Source of the DNA: Paracoccaceae bacterium | Lineage (GTDB): Bacteria > Pseudomonadota > Alphaproteobacteria > Rhodobacterales > Rhodobacteraceae | Assembly (NCBI GenBank): GCA_024226455.1 | Contig: JAAELR010000153.1 | Coordinates: 1 to 51,180, forward strand | Direction: 5' to 3' | Length of the DNA stretch: 51,180 nucleotides | Part shown: in pieces, positions 1 to 9,883 of the stretch | Position numbering within the stretch: the stretch's first letter is position 1 | How the letters are laid out: the number at the start of each line of letters is the position of its first letter | Program-made: the position numbers and the translations under genes | The notes under the pieces: model-generated | Seen by the model: only the letters and a program-made list of their open reading frames with translations | What the model was told of the DNA's origin: nothing | Databases searched by the model: none

Positions 1-93
1 AACACCCGGCTGAGGGTCTGCCGGGCCTTTGCGTCGCTGAGGAACAAGAAGCTCAGCAACCCGTGGAAGAAGCACGATAATATACCGTTGTGA
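1..93 (+). CDS. pccB: propionyl-CoA carboxylase beta subunit, C-terminal end (partial)
   Basis: Reading from base 1 in frame 1 gives 30 codons and a TGA at 91-93; the 5' part lies outside the window. The peptide ends in NPWKKHDNIPL, preceded by a basic helix with RAFASLRNKKLS. This resembles the C-terminus of carboxyltransferase beta subunits of propionyl-CoA carboxylase (R-A-x-x-x-L-R-x-K, then K-H-D/G-N-I-P-L). PccB carries the carboxyltransferase step that turns propionyl-CoA into (S)-methylmalonyl-CoA, together with the biotin subunit PccA encoded at 3421. The call rests on a short C-terminal signature plus the presence of pccA and the mutase downstream. Confidence 0.8.
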   Translation, partial: NTRLRVCRAFASLRNKKLSNPWKKHDNIPL

Positions 94-99
94 GGTACG

Positions 100-546
100 A
101 TGTCTGAGAAGAGTCCGTCTGAGATTCTGAGGTCCGATGAACATGTTCGGAAGGCTGGCGAACTTGTAGTCGGTCAGTTCAAGTATCTTGCCGGATTGTG
201 CTGGGCGCCCATCATCGTTGTGCTAGCTTTCTTTCGCGGTGGAGATTCAGAATTCGGTTTGCTCGGAAAAATCCTCGTTTCTGTACCGCTGGTAGCCCTA
301 ATGATCGCTGGGGCCATCTTCTTCCTCGCTTTTCAGAAGCAGACGCTCATGGTTGTGCATTCGCTTATGGGGGATGAAGCAATCGACAAGGCGGAGAAGA
401 AAAATCCAGAGGCCAGAAAGCAAATTGAGACAAACATGTACTTCGCATGGAGGCTAGGGCACATTGCAAACGCAATAGCTTTCCCACTGATGATGATGTC
501 ATATGTTTTGCTGGCGATTGCCGCAGTCGTCGCGGTGTGGGTATGA
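100..546 (+). CDS. small integral membrane protein, AT-rich insertion in the pcc locus
   Basis: Predicted 148-residue membrane protein of unknown function. Hydrophobic segments are seen at about residues 29-45, 56-78 and 122-147, with a charged stretch (about 91-112) between the second and third. No family was recognised. It starts seven bases after the pccB stop, with a weak AGG before the ATG, and its TGA overlaps the ATG of the next gene (ATGA). Base use is unlike the neighbours: hand counts give 48% GC for 241-300 and 50% for 361-420, against 72% for 601-660 in the next gene. This suggests a recent acquisition that fell in frame with the operon. The coding call is fairly safe because the frame is open, starts and stops neatly between genes and encodes clean membrane helices. 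Confidence 0.75.
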   Translation: MSEKSPSEILRSDEHVRKAGELVVGQFKYLAGLCWAPIIVVLAFFRGGDSEFGLLGKILVSVPLVALMIAGAIFFLAFQKQTLMVVHSLMGDEAIDKAEKKNPEARKQIETNMYFAWRLGHIANAIAFPLMMMSYVLLAIAAVVAVWV

Positions 547-944
547 CGAGTTACCACCTCTTCTCCTCCGGCCCGCGCCCCGTGGCGCCTTTCAGCCATG
601 CGGTCGAATCCGACGGCTGGGTGATCCTCACCGGCCAGATGCCCACCGACCCCGACGCCCCCGACGCGCCGCTGCCCAAGGGCGTCGCGGCGCAGACCAA
701 TAGGGTGATGGCCAATCTGGGGTTGATCCTGGGCGAGCTGGGGCTGGGGCTGGAACATGTCGTGCAGTGCCGCGCCTATCTGACCGAGTTCGAACGCGAC
801 TACGCCGCCTTCAACGACGCCTACAAGGCGCATTTCCCGGCAGACCGTCTGCCCGCCCGCACCACCGTCGGCGTCACGGCACTTGCCGTGGGCGCGCTGG
901 TAGAGATCGACTGCGTCGCGCGCCGGCCCGGGGCGGGGGGCTGA
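543..944 (+). CDS. RidA/YjgF-family protein
   Basis: 133-residue protein of the RidA (Rid/YER057c/UK114) family, whose members hydrolyse reactive enamine/imine intermediates released by PLP enzymes. The C-terminal signature is visible as RTTVGVTALAVGALVEID, with the family's substrate-carboxylate arginine at Arg106 and an acidic residue at Glu121. An N-terminal GQMPTDPD stretch fits the first beta-hairpin. The start at 543 overlaps the preceding stop by four bases. The frame is open further upstream, but that extension runs inside the previous gene and has no family similarity. A role in the pcc operon is not clear; co-transcription with the genes on both sides is likely from the spacing. Confidence 0.85.
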   Translation: MTSYHLFSSGPRPVAPFSHAVESDGWVILTGQMPTDPDAPDAPLPKGVAAQTNRVMANLGLILGELGLGLEHVVQCRAYLTEFERDYAAFNDAYKAHFPADRLPARTTVGVTALAVGALVEIDCVARRPGAGG

Positions 945-947
945 CCC

Positions 948-1697
948 ATGATGGCGGCGCGGCCCGGTTCCGGCATCGACCCCGCAGAGATCGATTTCTC
1001 GGCGCTCGGCCATGACGACCTGGCCAATATCGTGCTGCAGCGTTCGGGGATCATCGACGAGTTGCCGAACCCGGGGCGGGTAATCCGCGCCTGGCACCGC
1101 GGCGACCACGGGCCGCTCGACGAGGTGGTGCAGCAATACGGAACCGAACTGGCGAAACGCGCGGCGGCGGCGATTCTGGTCGAGTTCGAGGCGCTGCGCC
1201 CGATCCTCGACTGGGTCCGCCCCCGGCTGATCGCCGATATCGGTGCGGGCTATGGTTTCTTCGACCTGTTCGTGCATCGCCGCTATGGATCGAAACTGCT
1301 GCTGATCGACGTGGAAAGCAACGAGCGGCGCCATTTCGGCTTTGCTGAGGAGGCCGCCGCCTATACCAGCCTGCAGACCGCGCGGGTCTTTCTGGTCGCC
1401 AACGGCGTGCCCGCCGACAACATCGCCACCTGGAACCCCGAAGAGCAGGATCTGGAAACAGAGCAAAAGGCCGATCTGGCGGTCAGTTTCCTTAGCTGCG
1501 GCTTTCACTTTCCGGTCGACATGTACCTGCCGTTCTTCCGTTTCGGCGTGGCCCCGGGCGGGCGCATCATCCTCGACCTGCGCGGCGGGCGGTTTCAGCA
1601 GAGCATTGAATTGCTGGCCAAGCTTGGCGATGTCCAGGTGCTGGCGAAGGGGAATAGACGCAAGCAGGTGATTGTCAGGAAGGGAGAGGCTAAATGA
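948..1697 (+). CDS. SAM-dependent methyltransferase-like protein
   Basis: 249-residue protein with a Rossmann-type methyltransferase motif I, LIADIGAGYGFFDLF (about residues 94-108), and an acidic motif II around LLLIDVES (118-124). A later GGRIILDLRGG stretch fits the post-II/III strand region. The first 90 residues are helical and unassigned. Substrate is unknown. It follows the RidA-like gene by three bases and its last four bases overlap the next start, so it is probably one transcript. Two ATG codons in tandem (948 and 951) are possible starts. Fold assignment is moderately sure; catalytic activity is inferred from motif I only. Confidence 0.65.
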   Translation: MMAARPGSGIDPAEIDFSALGHDDLANIVLQRSGIIDELPNPGRVIRAWHRGDHGPLDEVVQQYGTELAKRAAAAILVEFEALRPILDWVRPRLIADIGAGYGFFDLFVHRRYGSKLLLIDVESNERRHFGFAEEAAAYTSLQTARVFLVANGVPADNIATWNPEEQDLETEQKADLAVSFLSCGFHFPVDMYLPFFRFGVAPGGRIILDLRGGRFQQSIELLAKLGDVQVLAKGNRRKQVIVRKGEAK

Positions 1698-2077
1698 GAG
1701 TGCTTGTCGCGATGGCAATCGCAATGGCCGCGGCGCCGGTCGGGGCAGAACAGGTGCAGGTGCCGTCGGGCCAGCCGGTAGAGTTCGTCGAACTGATCAG
1801 GGATGCCTCGGGGGCGATCTGGCGTTTCCGCTTTCTGGCGCCCGGGATCGCGCGCGACGGGGGCAGCGTTTCGGTGGATACGGCACTTGGCGACATGGAA
1901 GCACTCTGCCGGGGATTCGTAATACCCCGTGTTGCAGTCGCATCAGCCCCGCCGGGCCAAGTGGTTATTTCGCTTTCCGACCGTCCTGTTGCATTCGGCA
2001 CAGCCCACCCCGACGCGACGCAATACTTCGAAGCCTACCGGATTGAGGGCGAAACTTGTGTTTGGGAGGGTTTTTGA
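1694..2077 (+). CDS. exported protein, possibly DUF6497 family
   Basis: 127-residue protein with a signal peptide (hydrophobic core to about residue 18, cleavage likely after VGA). The mature part starts EQVQVPSGQPVEFVELIRD and carries two cysteines (near residues 76 and 123) that could pair in the periplasm. It is reminiscent of the small exported proteins listed as DUF6497 in Rhodobacterales, but that name is from memory and function is unknown. The ATG overlaps the preceding stop by four bases and is the last tightly coupled gene of the pccB-side run; a 202-base gap with a palindrome follows. Confidence 0.6.
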   Translation: MRVLVAMAIAMAAAPVGAEQVQVPSGQPVEFVELIRDASGAIWRFRFLAPGIARDGGSVSVDTALGDMEALCRGFVIPRVAVASAPPGQVVISLSDRPVAFGTAHPDATQYFEAYRIEGETCVWEGF

Positions 2078-2154
2078 TGACCCTACAACATGTTGCGGTG
2101 CGTTCTTCGTCTGATGCAAAGCAGCCACATCCTGCCGCGGTGCCGCAATCTCGA

Positions 2155-2174
2155 TATCTTTTTGCAAAAAGATA
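2155..2174. promoter_or_regulatory. 20-bp perfect palindrome with TTTGCAAA core, candidate PccR-type operator
   Basis: The sequence TATCTTTTTGCAAAAAGATA is a perfect inverted repeat with no spacer. It stands in an AT-rich patch between the exported protein ending at 2077 and the small lipoprotein at 2280. Established knowledge, from memory: PccR, a short-chain fatty acyl-CoA regulator of Rhodobacter sphaeroides, binds TTTGCAAA motifs at the pccB promoter. The core here (2161-2168) matches one such half-motif; the second, four bases away in the published arrangement, is not present. A TTTAAT stretch just downstream could serve as a -10 element. Operator role is inference. Confidence 0.5.
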
Positions 2175-2279
2175 CTTTAATCTCATCTCAGGTTACCGGA
2201 CAGTGACCCTACTATCGAATCAACGGCTGGGCACCAGATACCCTGGGGGCGGCCGCGGGAATTATCAAAGGAGACCCAG

Positions 2280-2417
2280 ATGTCAAAGAGCATCAAAATC
2301 GTCCTCGCCCTTGGCATGGTGGCATTCGTTGCTGCCTGCGCCCAGCAGCAGGCGGAAGAGCCGATATACGTGGAGCCGATCACGGTCGAGCCCGTTTACA
2401 CCGGAAAGTACAAGTAA
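2280..2417 (+). CDS. small lipoprotein, 45 residues
   Basis: Short gene starting at an ATG with a good ribosome-binding site AAAGGAG (2267-2273, seven bases upstream) and stopping at TAA 2415-2417. The peptide has a Lys-bearing N-terminus, a hydrophobic segment and a lipobox ending at Cys20 (FVAAC), so a 26-residue lipidated mature peptide is predicted. It is Glu/Pro/Tyr-rich, with EPIYVEPITVEPVYTG containing a short repeated V-E-P pattern. No function is known. It sits just after the 2155-2174 palindrome and may be the first gene of the pccA-side transcript. Confidence 0.75.
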   Translation: MSKSIKIVLALGMVAFVAACAQQQAEEPIYVEPITVEPVYTGKYK

Positions 2418-2483
2418 TAGTCTCGCGGGGCGGGCATCTGCGCCCGCCCCCGAACACCGCGCTGCCTTTCGGGGGGCTGGCGC

Positions 2484-2843
2484 ATGATAAAACATCGCGG
2501 CTTTCCTGGCCGTCTACCCGGCACTGATTTCCAGTTCACAATCCGTCGTGCCAACCCCAAGGGGGTGACACCGCTATCGCGGCGCGAGCGTCATGCCGAC
2601 CGCAAACCTGCCGACAGGCGGGCCGATGCGGGGTTCATGTCGGCGCTCTGGCGGTATTTCGGCGACGAACCCTTCGCGCGCGGCAATATCGATGCCGGCC
2701 GCCTTTCGTGGCTGTTCGGGCGCGAGGTTGTTGCGGCGGAAGATCCGTTTGACCCGGTCAGCTATGACGCCATGTTGCGGATTGACGCCGATCTGGCCCG
2801 TGCCAGCTTTCCCGAGGTTTTTGGTGGGGGCGAATCGGCATGA
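2484..2843 (+). CDS. conserved-looking hypothetical protein
   Basis: 119-residue soluble protein, rich in Arg/Asp, with no motif recognised. The N-terminus is basic (MIKHRGFPGRLPG) and the C-terminal half contains an acidic helical region (AAEDPFDPVSYDAMLRIDAD). Codon use fits the genome, with third-position G/C throughout, which supports coding. It lies 66 bases after the lipoprotein gene on the same strand and before a long structured gap leading to pccA. No signal peptide or membrane segment is seen. Confidence 0.55.
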   Translation: MIKHRGFPGRLPGTDFQFTIRRANPKGVTPLSRRERHADRKPADRRADAGFMSALWRYFGDEPFARGNIDAGRLSWLFGREVVAAEDPFDPVSYDAMLRIDADLARASFPEVFGGGESA

Positions 2844-3420
2844 ATCCGCGAGGGCACCGGAAGATTCAGCGGGAAAATGCGCAATTCGCCGTTTTCGCAG
2901 GGTCGGGCTTCACCGGGCCTGCCGCATGGCTCAGTGTCGGTGTCAGAGCGTATGGGCCCGATCGACAGACTTGGAACAGACGCTCTGACCGTTACCCTTC
3001 CCCTTCTTGTGGGTCTGGCCCTTCTTGGGTCAGACCCACATTTTCCTGTCCGGTGGGGAACATGAAGATCCGGCGGCAACATGTCGGGATTGCGCGTGAT
3101 TTCAGACCGTGGCCTGCTGGAGAACAGGCGATGCGGCGCGCGCGTTTGCGCCACGAGCCACGGCTGGAGATTTCGCCGCTGGGCGGTACCGGCTCAGAAC
3201 CACGCATCAGCGGATCGCATCTTTTGCAGCGTCGGGGTTTTCATCTGCCGACCGCGGCGCGGCGGGCCATGTTGTCCTCCCCGATCACTGCCTACGCCTG
3301 CCAGAACATCCGCCCGGACCACCGGGCGCAACCGAACACGCTGCCCGGCCCCGGTGCCGGCGCGGCGCTTATTGTCATGCCTGCTGGAAACTTGCGGGCC
3401 GCAAGCAAAAGGAACGAAAC
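2844..3420. other. 577-base structured intergenic region upstream of pccA
   Basis: No convincing gene: the open frames here have no start with a ribosome-binding site, give Arg/Ser/Pro-rich low-complexity translations and run into pccA. The region contains three inverted repeats: perfect 10-bp arms at 2942-2951 and 2980-2989; perfect 10-bp arms at 3008-3017 and 3031-3040 with a 13-base loop, followed by TTTTCC; and 7-bp arms around a single base at 3391-3405, just before the pccA ribosome-binding site. This looks like a terminator or leader region rather than coding DNA. Confidence 0.6.
3008..3044 (+). terminator. hairpin followed by T4, terminator-like
   Basis: Perfect 10-bp stem (TGTGGGTCTG at 3008-3017 against CAGACCCACA at 3031-3040), 13-base loop, then TTTT at 3041-3044. 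It would end transcripts of the 2280-2843 genes before pccA, or act as an attenuator within a pccA leader. No other evidence separates these. Confidence 0.5.
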
Positions 3421-5466
3421 ATGTTCAAGAAAATCCTGATTGCCAACCGGGGCGAGATTGCCTGCCGGGTGATCAAGACCGCGCGCAAGATGGGCATCGC
3501 CACGGTGGCGATCTATTCCGATGCGGACGCGCAGGCGCTGCATGTGCAGATGGCCGACGAGGCGGCGCATATCGGCCCGCCACCCGCCAACCAGTCTTAT
3601 ATCGTCATCGACAAGGTGATGGACGCGATCTGCCAGACCGGCGCCGAGGCGGTGCATCCAGGTTATGGCTTTCTCTCGGAGAACTCGAAATTCGCCCAGG
3701 CGCTCGATGCCGAGGGGGTCGCGTTCATAGGCCCGCCCACGGGCGCGATAGAGGCGATGGGCGACAAGATCACCAGCAAGAAGATTGCGCAAGAGGCAGA
3801 TGTCAGCACGGTTCCCGGCTATATGGGGCTGATCGAGGATGCCGACGAGGCGGTGAAGATCTCTAACCAGGTCGGCTATCCGGTGATGATCAAGGCCAGC
3901 GCCGGCGGCGGTGGCAAGGGCATGCGCATCGCCTGGAACGATCAGGAGGCGCGCGAGGGCTTTCAAAGCTCGAAGAACGAGGCCGCCAACAGCTTTGGCG
4001 ACGACCGGATCTTCATCGAGAAATTCGTCACCCAGCCGCGCCATATCGAGATCCAGGTGCTGTGCGACGGGCACGGGGGCGGCATCTATCTGGGCGAGCG
4101 CGAATGCTCTATCCAGCGCCGCAATCAGAAGGTGATCGAAGAGGCGCCGTCGCCGTTCCTCGACGAGGCCACGCGCAGGGCGATGGGAGAGCAGGCCGTG
4201 GCACTGGCCAAGGCGGTAGATTATGCCAGCGCCGGCACGGTGGAATTCATCGTCGATGGCAACAGGAATTTCTACTTTCTCGAAATGAACACCCGCCTGC
4301 AGGTGGAACATCCCGTCACCGAACTGATCACCGGGGTCGATCTGGTGGAACAGATGATCCGGGTGGCCGGCGGCGAGGCGCTTTCGATCACCCAGGATGA
4401 TGTCAGACTGACCGGCTGGGCCATCGAGTCGCGGCTCTATGCCGAGGATCCATATCGCGGCTTCCTGCCTTCGATCGGCCGCCTCACCCGCTATCGCCCG
4501 CCCGCCGAAGTAGCCGCCGGGCCACTGCTGGACAGCGGCAAGTGGCAGGGCGATGCGCCATCGGGCGAAACCGCGGCGCGCAACGATACCGGGGTCTATG
4601 AGGGTGGCGAGATTTCCATGTATTACGACCCGATGATCGCCAAGCTTTGCACCTGGGGGGCCGACCGTGCCACCGCGCTGGAGGCGATGCGCGTGGCGCT
4701 GGACAGTTTCGAGGTCGAAGGCATCGGCCACAACCTGCCCTTCCTGTCCGCCGTCATGGACCACCCGAAATTCATCAGCGGAGACATCACCACCGCCTTT
4801 ATCGCCGAGGAGTACCCCGACGGGTTCGAGGGCGTGACCCTGGACGCCACCCAACTGCGCCGCATCGCTGCCGCCGCGGCGGCGATGAACCGGGTGGCAG
4901 AGATCCGGCGCACCCGGGTTTCGGGACGCATGGACAATCACGAACGCCGTGTGGGTTCCGACTGGGTCGTGACGCTGCAGGGCGAAAGCTTTCCCGTCAC
5001 CGTCGATGCCGACCCCCGGGGCGCTACGGTACGATTTGCGGACGGCTCGGGCCACCGGGTCGAAAGTGAATGGACCCCGGGCCAGCCGCTGGCGGTGCTG
5101 GATGTCGATGGCGGCCCGCTGGTGCTGAAGGTCGGCAAACTGCCGAACGGCTTTCGCATCCGCACCCGGGGCGCCGACATGAAGGTGCATGTGCGCAGCC
5201 CGCGGCAGGCGGAACTGGCCAGGCTGATGCCGAAAAAACTGCCGCCCGACACCTCGAAAATGCTGCTTTGTCCGATGCCCGGCCTGATCGTGAATATCAG
5301 TGTCGAGGTAGGTCAGGAAGTGCAGGAGGGCCAAAGCTTGTGTACCGTCGAGGCGATGAAGATGGAAAACATCCTGCGCGCCGAAAAGAAATCCACCGTC
5401 ACCAGGATCAATGCCGCCGCGGGCGACAGTCTGGCCGTGGATGAAGTGATCATGGAGTTCAAATGA
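3421..5466 (+). CDS. pccA: propionyl-CoA carboxylase biotin-containing alpha subunit
   Basis: 681-residue biotin carboxylase subunit. The N-terminal biotin carboxylase fold opens with KKILIANRGEIACRVI; the ATP-grasp glycine loop KASAGGGGKGMRI is at about 158-170, and catalytic-region motifs ERECSIQRRNQKVIEEAPS and EMNTRLQVEHPVTE follow. A BT-type linker domain precedes the C-terminal biotinyl domain, whose VEAMKMEN motif places the biotinylated lysine at Lys647. With PccB (1-93) it makes methylmalonyl-CoA from propionyl-CoA in the cytoplasm. The ATG at 3421 follows AAGGA by seven bases and matches family N-termini; the frame is open further upstream but without similarity. Length and linker fit the propionyl-CoA type, not acetyl-CoA carboxylase AccC (shorter) or pyruvate carboxylase (much longer). 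The next gene overlaps its stop by four bases. Confidence 0.95.
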   Translation: MFKKILIANRGEIACRVIKTARKMGIATVAIYSDADAQALHVQMADEAAHIGPPPANQSYIVIDKVMDAICQTGAEAVHPGYGFLSENSKFAQALDAEGVAFIGPPTGAIEAMGDKITSKKIAQEADVSTVPGYMGLIEDADEAVKISNQVGYPVMIKASAGGGGKGMRIAWNDQEAREGFQSSKNEAANSFGDDRIFIEKFVTQPRHIEIQVLCDGHGGGIYLGERECSIQRRNQKVIEEAPSPFLDEATRRAMGEQAVALAKAVDYASAGTVEFIVDGNRNFYFLEMNTRLQVEHPVTELITGVDLVEQMIRVAGGEALSITQDDVRLTGWAIESRLYAEDPYRGFLPSIGRLTRYRPPAEVAAGPLLDSGKWQGDAPSGETAARNDTGVYEGGEISMYYDPMIAKLCTWGADRATALEAMRVALDSFEVEGIGHNLPFLSAVMDHPKFISGDITTAFIAEEYPDGFEGVTLDATQLRRIAAAAAAMNRVAEIRRTRVSGRMDNHERRVGSDWVVTLQGESFPVTVDADPRGATVRFADGSGHRVESEWTPGQPLAVLDVDGGPLVLKVGKLPNGFRIRTRGADMKVHVRSPRQAELARLMPKKLPPDTSKMLLCPMPGLIVNISVEVGQEVQEGQSLCTVEAMKMENILRAEKKSTVTRINAAAGDSLAVDEVIMEFK

Positions 5467-6950
5467 CACGTTATACGGGCCCCTCCTACATGCTGCCGGT
5501 TCTGGCCGTGTTGTTCGGCGGACTTGCGTGGCTGGCCCTGGTCGACGCGTCCATTGTGGCGACGGGCGGGACGTTCGATTATGCGCTCGACGCGCCCTAT
5601 GACGCGCTTGCCATTGCGAAAGGGCTGTGGGCGGCGGGGTTGGGCGCTACGGTCGGCGATCTGGCCGGGGCCGCCGCATCGCCGCTTTATCCGCTGCTGC
5701 TGCACCCCGTTACCGATGCGGAACTGCACCGCTTGCTACCGCTTGTCTGGAACGGCGTGGGGCTTGTTATTGCGGCGGTGCTTTGGGGGCGCATCCTGTG
5801 GCAGGCCGGATACGCAACCCGTCTGTACGGGCTGGTTCTGGCCGCACTTGGCCCCCTGGCGCTGCATTTCTCGGGTGTGGCGTATTCGGGAACCGCACAT
5901 ATCCTGCATCTGGCGGCCAGCCTTGCCATCCTGTCGGGCCTGCTGAGCTTTCTCGACAGCGGCAGGGTCGGGCGGCTGCTGATCGCCGGGGTGCTTCTTG
6001 CGCCGCTCTTGCGGGTTGAGGGGCTGGCGCTGGCCCTGCTTGCGGTCTTGCCGGTTCTCGCCCGTCTGAATATCGGCAAAGGTCTGATCCTGTGGCTGCT
6101 CGCCATCGGTCCGATAGCGGGGTTTTTGATCTTGCTGGAGCAATCCGGGCTTGACCCGCTTGCGCTGCTGGCCGCTGACGGTCTGGCTCTGCCGCGCGAC
6201 CCGGGTGGCTGGCTGGTAGGGCAGGGGGCGAGCCTGCCTGACCGAATACTGTCCGAACCCGGGGCGCAGGTGCTGGCCGCATTCCTTGTTGTGGCGCTGG
6301 TCCTGCTGATGGCCGGCCCGGTGCGCCGGTCTGGTCTGGTGCCGCTGGTAGCGGTCGCGGGACTGGCCGGTGCGGCGCATCTGCTGTTCGGCAGCTTCGG
6401 CGGGCTCGCCCGTTTCGAGCTTTACGCCACAAGTACCCTGGCCGCCGCGACGCTGGCCGTCGCCGTCGCCCCGGGCGCCCGCGGGCTGGTGTTGCTGCCC
6501 GGGCTGGCGTTGATTTTTGCGGCGACCGTCTATGCACCCGGGGCGGTGCTGCACTATCGCGATGCGGGCCGCGACATGCACCTGCAGACGGCGCAGATCA
6601 TGCGGCTGACCCGCGATCACCTGGCAGAGCCGGTTGCCACCGATCTTGCCGGTCCCGTGGGCTGGGCTAGCGACCACCCGGTCGTCGATCTGGCGCGGAA
6701 CAACGGCACCGGCGGCGCGGGTGCCGCACGCTTCGCCATGCTGCGCGATCCTGCGCTGGCCGCAGATGGCTGGCAGCTTCTGGCGACGCTGGCATCGGAT
6801 GAACCGGCGCGATTCCTGCCCTCGGACATTGTCGGCTTTTTCTTGACAGGCGACCATGACGCGCGCTTCTACACCGCCCTGCTGCGGGATTGGCAGAGCG
6901 GCCTTCCCGCAGGCGCCACGGTGACTTTCGCCAGCGAGGTGTCGCAATGA
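5463..6950 (+). CDS. polytopic membrane protein, GT-C/glycosyltransferase-like
   Basis: 495-residue membrane protein with about ten hydrophobic helices between residues 7 and 360, then a soluble C-terminal domain of about 130 residues ending in FASEVSQ. The early loop with acidic residues (TFDYALDAPYDALAIAKGL) after the first helix and the helix spacing recall GT-C mannosyl/arabinosyltransferases of the Dol-P-Man family, but no catalytic Asp-Asp or Asp-Glu pair stands out. The start overlaps the pccA stop as ATGA, implying translational coupling. Its stop at 6950 converges with the next gene eight bases away. Function is unknown; the membrane assignment is secure. Confidence 0.7.
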   Translation: MTRYTGPSYMLPVLAVLFGGLAWLALVDASIVATGGTFDYALDAPYDALAIAKGLWAAGLGATVGDLAGAAASPLYPLLLHPVTDAELHRLLPLVWNGVGLVIAAVLWGRILWQAGYATRLYGLVLAALGPLALHFSGVAYSGTAHILHLAASLAILSGLLSFLDSGRVGRLLIAGVLLAPLLRVEGLALALLAVLPVLARLNIGKGLILWLLAIGPIAGFLILLEQSGLDPLALLAADGLALPRDPGGWLVGQGASLPDRILSEPGAQVLAAFLVVALVLLMAGPVRRSGLVPLVAVAGLAGAAHLLFGSFGGLARFELYATSTLAAATLAVAVAPGARGLVLLPGLALIFAATVYAPGAVLHYRDAGRDMHLQTAQIMRLTRDHLAEPVATDLAGPVGWASDHPVVDLARNNGTGGAGAARFAMLRDPALAADGWQLLATLASDEPARFLPSDIVGFFLTGDHDARFYTALLRDWQSGLPAGATVTFASEVSQ

Positions 6951-6957
6951 GCCCGGG

Positions 6958-7485
6958 CTACTCTGCGGTCGCGGCAGCGGCCTCGGCCTTGGCGTCGCGG
7001 ATCTCCTGCTTGCGCAGCGGCCATTTGTCGATGGCATGGCTGATCTCGCGCACGTCCCACGGCACCGGCTTGCGCAGGTTCACCCGTCCGTCCTTGGCAA
7101 TCAGGGTCAGCATGAAACCGCGCGGCCGCAGCCTGGTGCGGATCGCGGTGCGTGCCGCGGGATCGGTGTCGGTGATCACCACCACGTCGCGCTCGGCCAG
7201 CTCCCCGGGGCGGTCCAGCAACAGCTTGATCTGCTCGCCGAAGCGCGGGTCATGCGGGCTGTCGGCAAACACCACCACGGGGCGTTTCAGCCACAGGAAC
7301 TCCTCCAGCGTCACCTCTGCGGCATCCAACGGCTGGATCAGCGGCGCGGCTTCCCCTGCCGGGGTGCCGGCCTCGCCGGCCACCTCCGTTTCCGCCTCCG
7401 CCACCACCACTGCGGCCACGGTCTCTTGTGCCTCCAGCGGCCCCGCCAGAAGCCCTGCGAAAACAATGACCAATACCTGCTTCAT
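6958..7485 (-). CDS. exported DUF4174-like protein
   Basis: 175-residue protein with a signal peptide (cleavage likely after LEA or QE, about residue 19), a low-complexity Ala/Glu/Val/Thr-rich stretch (20-50), and a C-terminal domain starting near EEFLWLKRPVVVFADSPHDPRF. That pattern (L-x-x-x-x-x-x-R-P-V-V-V-F-A, then thioredoxin-like alternation with DGRVNLRKPVPW) resembles DUF4174, which has a thioredoxin-like fold but lacks a CxxC here. It is transcribed against its neighbours and shares a 117-base divergent promoter region with the mutase gene. Role unknown. Confidence 0.65.
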   Translation of the reverse strand: MKQVLVIVFAGLLAGPLEAQETVAAVVVAEAETEVAGEAGTPAGEAAPLIQPLDAAEVTLEEFLWLKRPVVVFADSPHDPRFGEQIKLLLDRPGELAERDVVVITDTDPAARTAIRTRLRPRGFMLTLIAKDGRVNLRKPVPWDVREISHAIDKWPLRKQEIRDAKAEAAAATAE

Positions 7486-7602
7486 GCGTCCTCCTGCTGA
7501 TACCGCATATAGGGCGTTTCAATGCAAAAACGAAGACCTCTCGACGGGCGATGCCAGGACATTCGGTTGGCGCCGCAGACCGCTTGCACAAGGACCAAGA
7601 TC

Positions 7603-9747
<2,145 letters not shown>

Positions 9748-9883
9748 GGCTGGCGCCGGTGCCGCTTTGCGGGCAATCTGCAACCGCCCGGCGCGGTCGG
9801 CCGGTGCAGGATTCTGTGGCAGCCCGTGTCACCGGCCTTGCCGGTCGCGCGGGCAACATGTTCGCAACCCCGGAGCCCGACGA

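Noticed and set aside
333-1724. 463-codon minus-strand frame opposite the first genes
   Set aside because: Covers three well-supported plus-strand genes, has no ribosome-binding site and no recognisable domain.
2840-3439. Plus-strand frame overlapping the end of the 2484 gene by ATGA
   Set aside because: Coupled-looking start, but the translation is Arg/Pro/Ser-rich, contains the inverted repeats and runs into pccA in another frame.
3421-5466. Acetyl-CoA carboxylase AccC or pyruvate carboxylase
   Set aside because: AccC lacks the fused biotinyl domain and pyruvate carboxylase is far longer with a carboxyltransferase domain; neither fits.
3292-5469. Long open frame on the minus strand opposite pccA
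   Set aside because: It is the antisense shadow of a clear biotin carboxylase gene; its translation is His/Arg/Gly-rich without any domain, as expected from high-GC third positions.
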